The translations under genes and the position numbers were made by a program. Shown piece by piece: positions 11,191 through 25,000 of a stretch of DNA of 64,000 nucleotides; position 1 is the stretch's first letter, and every line of letters starts with the position of its first letter. Below the pieces are notes generated by a model. That model was given only the letters and a program-made list of their open reading frames with translations. It was not told where the DNA came from and did not search any database. The stretch comes from Brienomyrus brachyistius. Taxonomy: Eukaryota > Chordata > Actinopteri > Osteoglossiformes > Mormyridae. The DNA lies in assembly GCF_023856365.1 (NCBI RefSeq), contig NC_064543.1:11387459-11451458 (forward strand), in the 5' to 3' direction.

Positions 11191-14100
11191 CCCAATTGTT
11201 GACATATCTCAGTTTCAGTAAGTTATTCCATAAGGAGATCAAAGGAAAAAAACACACTTAAATACATAGGTTGTTGTATACTGTAGATACACTCCTGTTG
11301 TGTTAGAGAGGGGCTTACTTGTTGCTTTAGGGCAGCAGTCCCGCATCTTTTGACACAGTCTACTCAGTGGCCACTCAATTAGGTGCACTAGCATTATGAC
11401 ACAAATTGCCCGACTCCTCCAAACGCATAAGCAAGGGGCTACAACTGAATTCAGACACCGTGCAGACGGGGGTGAAAATGTTTGTTTACTGTGCGGCTAA
11501 AGATTATAATGAGAGAACAGCCAAACTGCTTAAAGCTGACCGGAAGTGCACAAATAACAGCTCAGTACAACTGTGGCATCACTGATCACACAGATCGCCT
11601 ACCCTTGAAGTGCCTCTGGAGGCAAAGATGGGTCCTACTCGGTACTGGCAAGGTTTACCTAATAAACTGGCCACTGGATTTTCATTTCCTACTAGAAAGC
11701 AAATGGGTGGCACCTGCCAAGCATTTCTATGGCACTATGACCTTTATCCATATGTTTTTAACCACCGCGTTTGATTGTGAGCGATTCACCACTGGCAAAG
11801 CCTTTTGCTAGCGTGAGCTGCAGCTGTGCAGTTAAATTTCGCCTTTTATTAAACTCAAGCTATGAGAACTGATATCCGTGTGCACTTCAGCTATTAGGGA
11901 TGGATGTAACAAGGCTGCAGGCTGATAAGCTGCTCGTGTTTTCCTGGGGTTTGCGGGGAGAAGAGATTACAGCTGTCACACACCTGGCCTTCAAAGCCAG
12001 CTCCTGGCTGGCAGCAGGACTTCTTGCTGAGCATCCAGCGCTGAAGGTCTTTCCCCGTTCGCCAGATCGAGGGCTTTGCTGCATTCGAAACGCGCGCTAT
12101 TATTTAATTATTTGGCTTCTTAGCAAACGTCCAAAAACACACAGGCAGGTCAGAGTTTTGCCCTTATTATTCCTGTTGGTACAACTGGAGGTTTTATCGA
12201 AGCTATTTATACTTAGCAGTACTTAGGTAGTTGTGTAGGTGAGATATGGCAACGCGGGGGATGACAGACATCTCTAGGTGGCACTATAGAGGCCTCCCAA
12301 GCACCACGGCAAGCGTGGCTGAAGGTGACAAGACCACCTGGTCCCCGGGATGAAAGGAGCGCCTCGTTGTGGTCCGTCCCACTCTGGGGATCGGGAGCGG
12401 CGGTAGCGTCTGTCTGCGATACAATGGCTTTTTTGTGTACAGTCGTCTCCTTTTTTTTCGTTCTTCATAAGCATGTTCCAGCAGCCTCCACTCCTGTCTC
12501 TCCTCATCAAATTTCAGAATATGTTACTTCTCTGATACCGGGGACAAAACTTGAAAGAAAATCGTAAGGATGTGAGCTTATACACTGTGCCAGATTTTGT
12601 TAAATAAATGGGCAAAAACCGGTGCCAATTCATCAGTAATTGTCCCTTCTGGCACTGTCTGTTATAAAGTCTTGGAACAGCCTAAGCCCAAGATCACGGT
12701 AAATGTTAATCTTCTTATACTTAAGGTATCAGGTTTTCTTTTGATGTTCCTAAACATGTTGACTCCTATCTCAGACAAGTAGGCAATCCAGACATAGCTA
12801 AAAGCAAGCAGGTTTTGTCTGTTATGGCTTAGTAAAAAAAATCATGTTTCTGTCTCTCTTCCAAGTGTTTTTGTTTTTTTTTTTTTTGTTTTGGACTAGA
12901 AACACAACAGATTGAAAAAGAAACACATTTTTTTAAAATATGTACCTTTATTTTGGACCCCCATCGTAGTTTAAATGCAGTCAGTCAGATTATAGTGAGA
13001 GTGAAGTAACTCGACTCATTTTTAAATCACTATTAATCCAGCCCAGCTGGTATGTCACCCAGGAGGCATATTAAAACTATTCAAAGATGTGCCTCATAAA
13101 CGGAGCATCATTTTCCTTTTCGTTATTTTTAATTATTTAAGAAGATGATGGGATTGATGGAGCTGGTGAGGAGGTATGTGGGGAGGACTGTATGGGGGCC
13201 TGAGGTCGGGGGCGTGGAGGCCTCGTCCAGGTGGGTCTGCAGTGAAAGGTGCCATACCCCCCCTCTGTTGAGTGCTGAGGTTAGAGAGGTCAGCACGGGT
13301 CGACAGGGGTCGCGCTGTCATACCCCTGAGCCTGACACGCCGAAATGACAAGGCACATATGGGAGTTTGCCGCACGCCGAGCGCCGCGTGACTGCTATGC
13401 CGTCCACGAGTCTCACGTAGATGTGCCAAAATACACGGGTTTAACTGTGCAGAAGCCCAGGGGCCTCTGTTAATGAGGGGCCTCCGCTAACCTGGTTTAA
13501 TAAAGATTTCAGTGTTATTTGCCAAAGACTCGATCAAACTGCTGAAGTGCAGCCCTACATGGTCGTCAGGTTTTACCATGCTGATCACTCCCCCAGATAA
13601 ATTTCAGCACCCCAGCCCTATACAGGGTGACATTGGATGGTTTGTGGGGGGGTGGGGGGTGTATTTGAAGCCCAGAGGCTCCTAAGCATGTTTATTTGCC
13701 TGCAGTTACACGCCATGTGATGCCTCTGAGCGCTGGGCCGTGCCTGTTGTTAGGCGGCGGTGGAGATGAGCTACACAGCTACTGCATCAGCCTGAAAATG
13801 ACAGGAGAAGCAGCGCCGTTGCTGCCAATCCCAGGTAATTAAGGTGAAACAGCCCCACACCGGAGAACGATTCGCTGAGGCGGCTCCCATCTCCTCTTCT
13901 GGGGCGTGCTCGGACTCCTCCTGGTTCCTGTCGCGGAGGATTCTTCCCTGAAACCAGACAGCTGCGCTCGATCGTGCGGTGAATTCCCACCTTGACGCAA
14001 TAAAGCAGAAGCTCGCCTGCCTGCAGCGACTCCCGCTCGACTGTCCTGGGAGATTTAGGATGCAGTTCATAACTTTATTACGACGATTTGTTACAGGGGT

Positions 14101-14346
14101 GAGAAAAAAAAACAGGTGTAGATTTGGCCGGGAGACGGTTTGTCAGCGTTGGCACCGGTGAGGGTATTTCATTAGGAAAACGCTGCCCGTTTCACTGTGA
14201 CTTCGTGATTTCGAGTCTGCAGATTCCATTCGTGTTCTCTCTGCTGAAATTGATTTGAGGGAAGATCTCACCTTTCCAGACCTGTGAAATTGTGGCCGTT
14301 AAGCTGATTTTAATATCGAGCAAATTCCTGTTTTGAGGTTGTTCTT
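11191..14346. other. Noncoding region, no gene seen
   Basis: Many short overlapping frames, none with family similarity. T/A-rich runs occur at about 12865-12890 and 12930-12945. Repeat-free segments around 11880-12230 and 13740-14160 are G+C-moderate and could be regulatory, but nothing specific is visible. Confidence 0.45.
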
Positions 14347-14378
14347 GGGGGGGATGCGGGGGGGGGGGGGGGGGGGGG
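14347..14378. repeat. Poly(G) run
   Basis: GGGGGGG-AT-GC followed by an uninterrupted G-run of about 21. It can form a G-quadruplex and is prone to sequencing error. Confidence 0.9.
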
Positions 14379-16259
14379 CTGTTCTCTTCTAGCATGGGGA
14401 TATGGTGGGGATATGGTGGCCCACCCCGAAAATCTGGTTTGCACTGGGGAGACAGGATCATGGGGGATTCTGGGTAGGATTTCCAGTGGGGGATTCGTGG
14501 TGAAGTGTTAGGTCAGGCCCAGTAACTGCCCCTCAGTGTGTTTCCTGTGGCGCCGGGTCGTTCCGTCGCCTCCCGGCCCCTGTGACGGCTGCTGCTGGCA
14601 GCTTACAGCGCGAAGGCGCGGGAATTATCCGGCTAATGACCGAATTAAAGCTGTGAGTCACCGTGAATCTCTGTGTAATGTTACGTCTGAGGGGAAGGTA
14701 ATAGATTGTCTATCAGGGTCTGCTGTCTTCACTGGCTTTTAACAGGCATTTTTAAAAGCGGCAATGTCACCCTTATAGCTTCATAACCATTATTGCCATT
14801 TTCAGTATTAATATGGAGGTGTGGCCCAGGAGACCTGCTGTGCTGTATTTGCGTCATACAGGCCGTTTAAGTCGGTGCCGTCAGCAGTCAGAAGATAAGA
14901 CAGATATGTACAATAAACACGGATGGATTGTCAGGCCTGCCGACGAACGAAGGGAAGAGCCAACAAACATATGGGGAAGGAAACAAAGGATGGAGATGCT
15001 CTAAGTGGTAGCACAGCATGGTTAGACCGAGACTGGCTGCAGAGGAGAAGCAGCTGGGGCCGAGAGCACTAACTCCGCAGCTGACGCAGCCCTCCTCTCG
15101 GGTTTCGGAGCAGGGGGGGGCCAAACATTCGCCTTTTTAACGGCAGATCGGAGAGCGCCGTAAATTTGGTGGGCCGCTGCATTCTTGTTGGCCGCACATA
15201 ACCAAAGTGCCGGCACTGGGCCGCTAGCGACGGGCGTAAAATCCCCACATTTGCAGGGAGCCAAATGACCTAAAGCCCGTAGCGAAGCTTTCCTGGCCCT
15301 CAGCCTCACCCCAGAAAACTGGGCCTAAATCAACAGCTCACCCGGTGCCCGTTTTCTCCAAGCGTGATGTAATCCACACTTGTCTGCACACGCCGAAAAA
15401 AAGTGCCTCCCGGTTCACTCATGCAAAGCAAACTACATTCCCATCATGCCTGATACTGGGGACCTTAGGGCATGGAACAACACAGCCTGTTAGCTGCCAT
15501 GGTCACCAGTATGTCACTGGGTCACTGACTCATCTTGACTTGCTGTGAAGTGTAACTATGTTAACACTGTAGCTCTGTTTGGTGGAAGAACAACTTTAAT
15601 TGTTACCATTTATTATTACTGGTAATATTAAGCTTTATTAAAACGATCTCCACTCCCCAGTAAAACCTCTGTCAAAAAAAACACAAAAAAAACACAAAAA
15701 AAAACGTTTTTCTCATCCATTCCTATTGGAGCAAGTCTTATAAATATCCATCCATCCATCCATCCATCCATCCATCCATCTGCATTACACGCATTTATTA
15801 TATTAGCTTACAGTAGACGTACATGTATAACTCGGTTACCATTCAGTTACAGTATCTGCACATTCATTGATACTGTTTACATTCAGCATGTGGATTGGGC
15901 GTACAGCCCATAAAGCTGTTATTGTGTTTGAGACCGTGACCTAACCACAGCTCTGTCCCGCTTCCCTGCTGCACTGGTTGCATTTTTACTGCCTTTTGTT
16001 GGTGCAGTATTACACATAGTCTGATTTTTCAATTTGGTATGATTCCCAGTCACTTTATGGATTTCACCCAATGTTGTGTAATTCCCATCTTATTAATGAC
16101 ATGGCTGTAAATGGGAGACGGGGGCTTTTAGCCAGAGAAAGCATTTTGCAAGCCTAAATACCCACGGATGGGAATCCCAACACCACCAACAAAAGCCCCG
16201 GTCTCCAACTGCCTCCCCCACAATCACCCTGTTAATGTCTGGGCATATTTGGTCCCTAA
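14379..16259. other. Noncoding region; (CCAT)n array
   Basis: No gene is supported. A CCAT array of about 8 units lies at 15747-15780, possibly the end of a LINE-type tail. An A-rich run (CAAAAAAAACAC repeats) lies at 15675-15705. Confidence 0.5.
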
Positions 16260-16700
16260 AACTCCCCCTTACGTCTTAAGTAATGCTGGCTGCTGTATCA
16301 GCTCATCTTTATTGCATAAAGTAATTGCTGTTTTTGGAGCCATTTAAGTAAAGTTAATGGAGGGTTTAATTAAATATGCAGAGACATATGAAAAAGCCTG
16401 TGTTGTATAAATCCTCTGTTATGTTTATGTACTTGCCCTCTATGTATGTAAGCGACTGATCTTTGTAGCGTGTGAATTGATGTGACCTTCTCGAAAGGCG
16501 CAGGAAAGACCATGTGATTTACAGCGATGATTGTATTTAATTGCGACATGCATGTCTTCACGTGTTCTGGTTCTGATTCTTTTCCCGACGGGGTTGTGTA
16601 GAACAGCGAAGCAATCTCATTCCTCTTTCTTCCATTCTTTTCATGTTCGTCCCAATGTTCCATGTGTAAAAAGTGTGCGAATTAGCTTACCAGGTACAGG
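16260..16700. promoter_or_regulatory. Candidate conserved noncoding element
   Basis: A repeat-free, AT-rich block with clustered homeobox-type and POU-like words (AAAGTAATTGCTG, GGTTTAATTAAATATGCAG, TTTAATTGCGACATGCATG). It lies about 16 kb downstream of irx5. Conservation is inferred from texture only. Confidence 0.3.
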
Positions 16701-17442
16701 AAGACATAGACAACAAAGTTTTTCACATCCTGGGTTAAAGGTCGACATTACCAGCCATCGATGGAAAAGCTGATGTTAAGAAGCTAAAAGTTTGCCCATC
16801 TCCATTAGCTCAGAATCACAAAGCACGAAGAACCACACTTTGAAAACATTTGACTGGCAAGAGGAAACTGAGTTAAACAACAAATGGGGAACGATTCAGT
16901 GTCCTAAAGAGGTGCTATTCTGCAGCAAGGAGTTAGAAAAACTGTAGAGTAAGAAAGGACCTCATAGCGTACTCTGTAAGCCCACACCGGCCACAACAAA
17001 GACTGAGATGGCAAACTGAAGAAAAATGATTTGTAAACAGGACAGCCTGGGAGAGGTCCACTTGTGGAAAAAAATCTTCATATGGCCTCAGTTTCTCCAT
17101 CTGAAAACCCTTATGAATAAAAAAAAATATTTGGAAAGTATGCATGTGTCTGCCATAATATTAAACAGGAGAACGACAACATAAAGACTTTGCTTTTCAT
17201 GTAAAATGTTTTTTCATTTCACTTTTTCCTAATTGTTCTTCTTATTGTGTTAATTGGCGTATGAAAAATATGTCTAAGCTGGAGAAACAGAGAGGAGTTT
17301 GAAAGGACAACGAATGATATTGAAAATAGCCTTAACTATAACAAGCAGGCCGACTACAGGGAACATTGCCTAGTTGCCTTTAACGTCGCTCACCCTGCAC
17401 GACCAATATGTCCTAAAAAGATCCACTGATTCACGCATGTGG
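16701..17442. other. Noncoding region, no gene seen
   Basis: Short open frames only. No splice-supported exon or recognisable repeat. Confidence 0.45.
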
Positions 17443-17658
17443 GCAGTGGTGGCTTAATAGTTAGGGAAGCACACTTGTAACTGAAAGATTGCATATTCGA
17501 TTCCCCGACCAGCAAGGCACCGCTGAGGTACCCTGAGCAAGGTACCACCTGAATTAGCTGCCCCCTGCTATATCACATTGTCACATATGGGTTCAATGCA
17601 GAGGACACATTTAATTGTTGTGTGCTGTGGTGTGTTAACAATGACAATTGATCACTAA
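17443..17658 (+). mobile_element. tRNA-derived fish SINE
   Basis: The A box is TGGCTTAATAG within GGTGGCTTAATAGTTAGGGA. The B-box-like part is CATATTCGATTCC. The body words TACCCTGAGCAAGGTACC and GGGTTCAATGCAGAGGACAC, and the TGTGCTGTGGTGTG end, match a SINE layout widespread in ray-finned fish. It is a diverged copy with no internal ORF. Confidence 0.75.
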
Positions 17659-18884
17659 ATTCTAAATATGCACGTTCAGTGGCCTCAGCCCGACTCTTTC
17701 GACTGTTCCAGGGCCATCGACCGAGACTGAGCCCAAACGGCAGCCCACCCCATCCAAAAAAACCCCCATGGCATGACCTCCTGTCCTCTTAAGAACGCAA
17801 CGCAGCTCCACGTGGTCATTTTTGTTTACCAGATTACCGCCCTCCCCCCCCCCCCCCCGTTCCCCGCCCAGGATGACTTAAAATGACATGTGGTTAAATG
17901 GTTGATTACACCATGCGAAGAGGCTCTGGGTGCATGTTTCGGGGGAGACAAGGCACTTCATCCAGATGTACGAAGGGAAAAAGTGACGAGACAGCTGGTG
18001 TTTGTCCTAATAACAGGTTTCCAGTAGAGAAGGAGGCGCCGTGTGAGATGAATATGACTGGATTACGGAGCTTGCTGACAGTAAGTGAGCGACACCGTGC
18101 ACAGACACATGTGAGGCGATGCCGCATTCAAATACATCACAGCCCAAAACGCCTCAGGCCTACAGAGTCCACCAATGGCCGTAGTTACTCCTCATTGTCC
18201 GATTTTTATTTGGTTTATGAAAAGAAAGAAAATGTAAAGAATGTCATTCTGTTTAAATTACAATTATTCATGATTAAATTATTAAACACAGGGCAGTCAA
18301 TAATACAATTTTTTTGGAGGAAATGTCTCTGGCTAGATTCACATGTAAAATATATGAAAGTACATTTAGTTGGTCACAGAGGCTCCTCTGAGCAGACTAC
18401 CTGCCCCTGTCTGGGGTGCTTTATAGCCATAGTCTCCAAGAATGTCTTCTATGGTGCCATATTCATTTGCTCAGGAGTTTACTAATGAAACTGGGATTCT
18501 CACTAATTCTCTGATGTGTCTTTACTGATCAGTGAGGAGATACCAACAAATGACCACCTCAAGAGGAAATATCCGTCCGTAACCAGAATTCAGTTGGAGA
18601 CTTAATCGTTTGGTATCAGACTTAGGAATTCAGATAGCGGCGCTAAACACACATGTCATTATCAGGACTGCGGATTAAGAGAGAATTAGGGTGATTGCCG
18701 TGGGCTTTTTAATTGTTGTTTTTGTGGCGGGTTCGTTGTTCACTCAAACCCTCAGCATACTGAGTCATTCTAAGGCTTTCCTCCTCTGTGCCTCTTAAAT
18801 TCCAGTGAAACATGCGAGTTTGAGGATGCAAAATCTGTTTCACAGGACAAAATATTTCCTTTTTCTTTTTGCTTGTTGTGGTTG
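17659..18884. other. Noncoding region with one long chance ORF
   Basis: The 195-codon plus-strand frame at 17898-18485 is the longest non-Irx ORF on the left side. Its composition drifts from basic/Cys-rich to AT-driven Lys/Asn/Phe, with no domain and no splice signals fitting an exon. I treat it as chance. Confidence 0.45.
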
Positions 18885-18960
18885 GACCATCCATCCATCC
18901 ATCCATCCATCTTCTAACCACTTATTCTAGCCACACCTGGAATTCCAGAAGTCATTCAAT
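18885..18960 (-). mobile_element. LINE/SINE 3' tail with (CCAT)n
   Basis: CCATCCATCCATCCATCCAT followed by CTTCTAACCACTTATTCTAG is the reverse complement of the common fish LINE-type tail (GGATAA...GGTTAGAAGATGGATGG-like). The rest of the element is not recognisable. Confidence 0.65.
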
Positions 18961-21900
18961 AATTGAGATTAAACAGGAACTCATCGAAACTCAAACAACT
19001 TCCGTTCAGGAATCTGTCTGAAACATAATGCTTATTGAATATTGCGTGGGTTATCATATTCACAGATGTATTTCATGGACGATGGCTCGCACCCAGTGAC
19101 TGGCAGTTCTGTATAAACACACTCAGGATTTTGGCATCATCTAGAGTAAGTTATATTAACTTGACGCTACAAGAAAACATTAATGGGAACTGGAGACTGA
19201 GAAACCAGGATGGAGTGAAGGTAACACTCTTACAATATAATTATCAACATGTAGTGATATTTCTGCAGTACTGATCAATTTTGAGGAGACTATTAAAAAT
19301 ACAAGCAGTGGGTGCTGATAGCTGCAAAAAAAGAAGTGGATAGACTCCGAAAACAAATTAAAATAGAAACTGAAGTGTCTCCTGGATGGTGTCAGATGGT
19401 AATCTTGAAGAGACAGCTCTCAGATCATGATGCATGTCATGCAAATTTATTTGGATATGAAAGAAAGTATGTAGTGGCGATGGAGCTTTCCGGTGAAATA
19501 CCCTTGAAAGGGTCTTTCAGAAACACAGAGAAGGCTAAGTGCTGAACTGACAGCCTTTGGTTCAGGAATCGTAACCCCAGGGGTCAGATCCCTCTGAGAT
19601 CCGAATTCACTAGTTTTGATTAGCTGCTAGAAATAAGTGATACAAAGGTTAAGTTAAAAATTCAACGTAGGCATTGTGATAACTGTGGATAATAAAATGT
19701 TTTAATTGTCTGTGGTAGTCAATGATTAATTGATAGTTTGCAACTTCTATATAATTAACATAGCTTAATTACACCATAGAATTATCTGGGTCTGTCTAAG
19801 TTTCGATAAGAATCACATAATGAGAAAATATCTCCTTCAGATAAACGCAGCTTTGGCAGTTGTTGTCTTACAGGTATTTCTCAAATTCTGGATTATAAGA
19901 ATGAGTAACAAAACCCTAGAGTAATATATATGGATTGGATTAAATCATGAAAGTGTACTAATCCAACAGCCAATCAATGCTGTTCAGCAGGAATTGAGGA
20001 CCCTGTGCTCAGCTAAGCCCCAGGTCTGCCTTCCCCGGATTTGGCACACTGACCACAGTGCCACCCCCATTCGGAATGTGCTGGAATGTGACAGAGGCTG
20101 CTCGTCTTCAACTGTACGTTTCTGCAGTCATGCAAGGGGCCTCCAAGCCCAATGACGGAGCATGTTTTTGGGATTTTGCCATGATTCCATTCGTCTGTGT
20201 CCTGGACATGTTGGGCTGGAGGGGGTGGGCGGGGGGAAAACACAAAAGCCAGCCCAAGACGAAATAAAAGGGTGGGTCAGTGATGACCCCTGATGTCTGG
20301 ACGTGGAACTGTGGCACGTCGCAGGTCCTCCATGGCTATGATCCTCCATGGCCCACGGCACTCAGACCTTACCGGCTACCCTCTGCTTGTCATTATCCCT
20401 TTTTATGGATCTGCGTCTGTATGACCTTTGCTGGAAAACACGCCATTGCGGACAAAACGATGTGAGATAGATATTGTACCATACTACACAATATGTGTTG
20501 GAATGACTTTGACACATTTATGTCTTTAACTGTATTTCAAATTACTTCAAAAGGTGACAACCGTTCTCAGGCCTGTCCTGGGCCTTGAACCAACAACCCC
20601 CTGGTCCTACGCCCATAATTTTAATAACAATGCTATCATGTGTCTTTGCTGATGTTTGTTCATAATACATACCAGGATGTTTCACTAGAAAAATGTCACA
20701 AGGTTTCTTTTGGAGATTTAAGCAACACCCTTCTTTTTGCGTGCCCCTACCCTTATCCTCCACGTTGGAGCCACACAGAGCTCGATAGTTCTGGCTCAGA
20801 AGCTCAGACACGCCTGTATGGAGACTGTTGTCCTCTTCATCTTCCCAGTGCCTGATACAAGCTCTTGCGGGGAAGGTTAAACATTTTACTATTCGATCAA
20901 TGAGGAGCAACTTACAAATCATACGCATTGATCATTATACTCATTTAGCTGAATGTAGGGCAGACACTGAAATCATATGCACTTAGTCTTAATAGCTCAC
21001 ATTAAAGCAATTATGCCCACACACTATCGCAGTCATGCAGTTTGCATATTATGCAGTCTAATACATCTTTTTTGTCCTCAAGAATTTTACCCATAAATCA
21101 CAGCCTTAATTTGTATTGACTATTTCAGGTGTAAAGTTGGTCGGGAGGCTGTAATTGGCTGTGAGGGGAGTGACAATGTGGCTTTATGGGTAAGAATAGG
21201 GAGTGACATAATGGGCTTCCTCATTTTATATGTATGTGTCAATACTTGGAATGTATTTACTAATGACAGTGCGACTGTGCAGGCGACCTGCTAATGAATA
21301 GAGCGCATTCGTAAGTGCAGTCAGCAGGTCAAGGACTTGAAGGAAATAGTCCTTCCCCAGCGGCTGGGTGATAAATGTTATGTGCTCCCTTGCCGACTCC
21401 ACAGCCTTCTGCCCTAAGATTTCAGGGCTTTGGGAGTGGATCTCACGCGTGGGCGTCGTTCTGAGTGGAGGGGTCCCCGAGGACCCCCAACACTGCTGCT
21501 CTCTGTTACAGTGAGCAGACATCTTCATTCTGGATATACGTGACTAATTCCTGCTACTCCCAGGCTTCCCCCAGGCTGCCGGGCACTGCCGCCAAACGCT
21601 GAGGTCATTGCGTCCCCTGCCTTGCCGTTAGCGTGACAGAGGAGAGGACGAACTGCTGCGGGAAGGGAGGAGCGAACGACCTTCTCTCTCCCTGTCCCCA
21701 AGGTTCAGGATGTCCCACAGGTAAACCTCACGTCTCAGATTTAGTATTTCAGATGTAGAATTTTATTGCACAAATGGCTTTCGATCTCATTTTAAGAAAT
21801 GCATCAGTTCAGTGCAGGAATGCATTTATATAAATCAAGAGGAGCACACTTTGCATAGGGGTCACTTTTGCCTGCTCACCAAATATATTTATTTCGCTTA

Positions 21901-22165
21901 TAAACCCCCAGAGAGGGGATTAACCTTCACACGTATTTTCAGTTATTTTAGGTTATTTTAACTTTTCTGCAGAACAATATAAGCCATAACTATGTCACTG
22001 TGGTGTGATATATCAGTGTAATCTGTGTTCTGAATAACTCGCCTTTAAAACACGACTTGGCCCCATAGATTGCCCTCAGTGGTACTAACATGAATGGAGA
22101 GGTGGCAATTTTTTAATATACTGATAGAAAAACAAATCATAATCATAACAAATAAACAAACAAAC
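18961..22165. other. Noncoding region, no gene seen
   Basis: Several short frames without support. The part at about 20990-21500 is repeat-free, with octamer-like TTTGCATATTATGCAG near 21050, and may be regulatory. Nothing else is specific. Confidence 0.45.
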
Positions 22166-22205
22166 AAATAATAATAATAATTATAATAATAATAATAATA
22201 ATTAA
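22166..22205. repeat. (AAT)n microsatellite
   Basis: An imperfect AAT array (AATAATAATAATTATAATAA...). It is flanked by (AAAC/CAAA)n-like sequence at about 22148-22165. Confidence 0.85.
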
Positions 22206-24199
22206 TGAAATGATAATAATAATTTCTTTACACCCCTAATGCAACAAAGAATTCTCGTGAACAATTTATTCCATTCCCACCCCCCGTGACCCTGTCCAAA
22301 ATTAAAAGTTTAAAATATAGATGGAAGAATGGATGGATATATAGGAAAAATATAGATAAATGAACACGTATACCATTCTAAAAGAGTTTTCATCTAAATT
22401 TCATTAGATTGACTGGGGATTCTAGAGTACATTCGGAATGTAAAATTAATTTTCGAAATATAACTAGAGCAGGTTAATCTTATGTCTCCCCAACAGAGCC
22501 TGATGTACTCTGATCTGAATATATAGTAATCCTCGTTTATCATAATGTGAGCCACAAAAACCAGTGCTCTGCCTGTCGCTCAGCCCCCCCACCCCCCACC
22601 CTCTCCCGTGGTCCGCACGCCAGTGCTTTCCAAAATCACAACATAGTTAAACAGCGGACTGAGCGGCTTTGGGAATTCCAAGCTGCATCCAACAGGAAGC
22701 TGTCTGAGGGCACGCTGGCAACAATGCATTTCTGAGCCGCCAGCGATGCAGAACGAGCGAGGACTTAATCAAGCGCAGTTACACAAAGCTCAATGCGGCG
22801 GGCAGCGTGGAAGCTAATCACGTGTAAACATCTAAACAATAATCGTCATGGCCGCAGGGCTCTGGGAGTAGGCCCAGATTATTTATCAAATACGCGGAAC
22901 TGCTTCTGACCCCGTGAAGACGCCACCGATTCCCCCCCCCCCCCACCACCCGGCCATTAATCATTGTCCTCAATGAGTGGGAAGCTTTTCAGAATGGCTG
23001 GGCTGTTTGTTTATTTATTTGTTTTGCATCCAAATTGTGATGTGTCTGTGTTCTCGGGAGAGAGCTTGGTTTGTCTAATTGTTTGCAGTTGTGGAGCGCC
23101 GTTTTCAGGCTCCTCCAAGAGGTTTCGTCGCTCTCGGTCTTCTTCGATGGTTCTTTCTTTTCTGAGTCGCGTGGTGAGATGGGTTAGAGGTCACTGCTGG
23201 TTTGTCAGTTCTAAGCTGCCCGAGGAAGGGGAGACAGAGAGGGAGGAGACCTCACGCCTGTAGCCTGTTTACTCCTGTTGACCGTACGCTCCCCATTCTC
23301 TCTCTCTCTCTCTCTGCCCCTCAAAAAGATCCTCAGCGAAATTTGCATACTCACCAGGTCAGGAAAGTTAAAGGGGGGGGGGGGGGGGGGGGAGGCGTCA
23401 TATTGTAGCTGTTTTACAGAGTCTCAGAACTACAAGACACAAGGCCTGAAAGGAAGAAAGATATACTACAACTGTTTGATGAGCAACGGAGCAGTAAATT
23501 CATTAATCATCATTTTATGCCTCATCGAACACTTTGCAAGCTCTTCCATGGGAGTTATACAAATTAGCCCCTGTAAAGGCAGTAATTTTAGTATAGCTAG
23601 ATAAGTGCTTTTTGATTGCCTTCTCGGACAATGCTGCCCTTGACAAGCTAATAAATCAGGTCTTTCTAAACCTGGAGAGGAGCTACTGTGAACAATGAAG
23701 TCCACACAGAAACCAGTTCGGCACTGGTTTCATCCCGACACGGGCAGAACAGTCAATTTTTTTCCCGACAGTGACTCCTTGGGGTTTCCCTGATTACCGT
23801 GGAGGCAATAATGGGATGGGGGGAGGGGGGGGGTATAAAACGTAAAAAAAAAATCTAATCTTTGGGACCCTGGTTTGCTCAGGTTCTCCTGGAGACCAGT
23901 GTTCCTACATGGTTAACCTAGATCTGAGCTCCAAGGTAGACATGCAGATGGCCAACGGATTCCTAGTTAGATTGAAAACGGAGCCTCTTCTTTAACCTCC
24001 AGCTAAAAGGGGTTTCATATGTTTGCTGGGCGCAGCCATCTTGAGTACCTGTCGTGTGAGTTTTGATTTATTTACAGGTTTATATTTGGTCCCATGCCGC
24101 TGACAGGGCTGTGTGACGTGGTTGCAGGGCAAGGTGTGGGGGAGGGGGTGGGGGGTGCAGAAAAGCGGGGGGTGGCTTTATCTCTTTAAAATGCCGCTG
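22206..24199. other. Noncoding region; poly(G) run at 23373-23392
   Basis: No gene is supported. It includes a CT run (23300-23315) and about 20 consecutive G at 23373-23392. The overlapping frames at 22964-23604 are opened by these repeats. Confidence 0.5.
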
Positions 24200-25000
24200 T
24201 GATGGGATTATCTTTTTCACTTGGCTGTAAATCATTTCAGTAATCACACTGGCACTCTGCCGTCAAGCAAGCTGGGAAGATCTGCGGCAACAAAAGCCTG
24301 TTTGTATCAATAACCGTCTGATGGTATCTGACGCTTACGGGCGTCTGACACAAACGCGAATAGCAGTAAAAGGAGACGTTTGTATCTTTGTGTGTGTGTG
24401 TGTGTGTGTTTTTCCCCCTTCCACTACTTTCTTAAGTGATCCATTTTCAAAATGTCAAATCAAGCCTTTACTGAAACAGAAGGCATGGCGGATTATGGGT
24501 ATATTGGGAGAATTGAATCACAAGCGCTTTCACGTCACCATAAAACAATTACATGCTAACAACCACATATACTTTACTGCCTGGAGGCAGGACGGTTTGC
24601 CGCACGGCCCAGTCCCTCTTCAACTTATCCTCTGTCACTTTCTTCATCTACTAATCCTTCCATGAACTCGTCTAGACCAAAAATATTTTAAGTGCAGCGT
24701 TCCTTCCCTCTTCTTCATTAACTTTCCTTCCGCACTCTGTCTCATGCCTCTGAAAATAACTTACCCATCCAGAGGCAGTTTATCCTTTTTATCTCCGGAG
24801 TCGATCCAATTAAATAAGTCCACATTTACATGTGCATCCGTCAAGCTGCAACACTGGTGGTTAGCTTCAAGCGAGTCCAAAGAGAAGGGGCCCCGTTTCC
24901 TTACAAACTGAACAAAACAGCGCTATTAATGTGCAATCGTGTTTTATTATGACGCCTCGGACCAGATCGGGGTAGCCACCTTAGTGAATACCTCCCGGAG
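24200..25000. promoter_or_regulatory. Candidate conserved noncoding block
   Basis: Mostly unique, with words such as TTTCACTTGGCTGTAAATC, CATTTCAGTAATCACACTGG and GATCCAATTAAATAAGTCC, interrupted by a (TG)n run at 24387-24409. Function is inferred from texture and position in an Irx gene desert. Confidence 0.25.

Noticed and set aside
17898..18485. 195-codon plus-strand ORF
   Set aside because: No domain, drifting composition, no exon-like splice sites, and AT-rich second half. Most likely chance.
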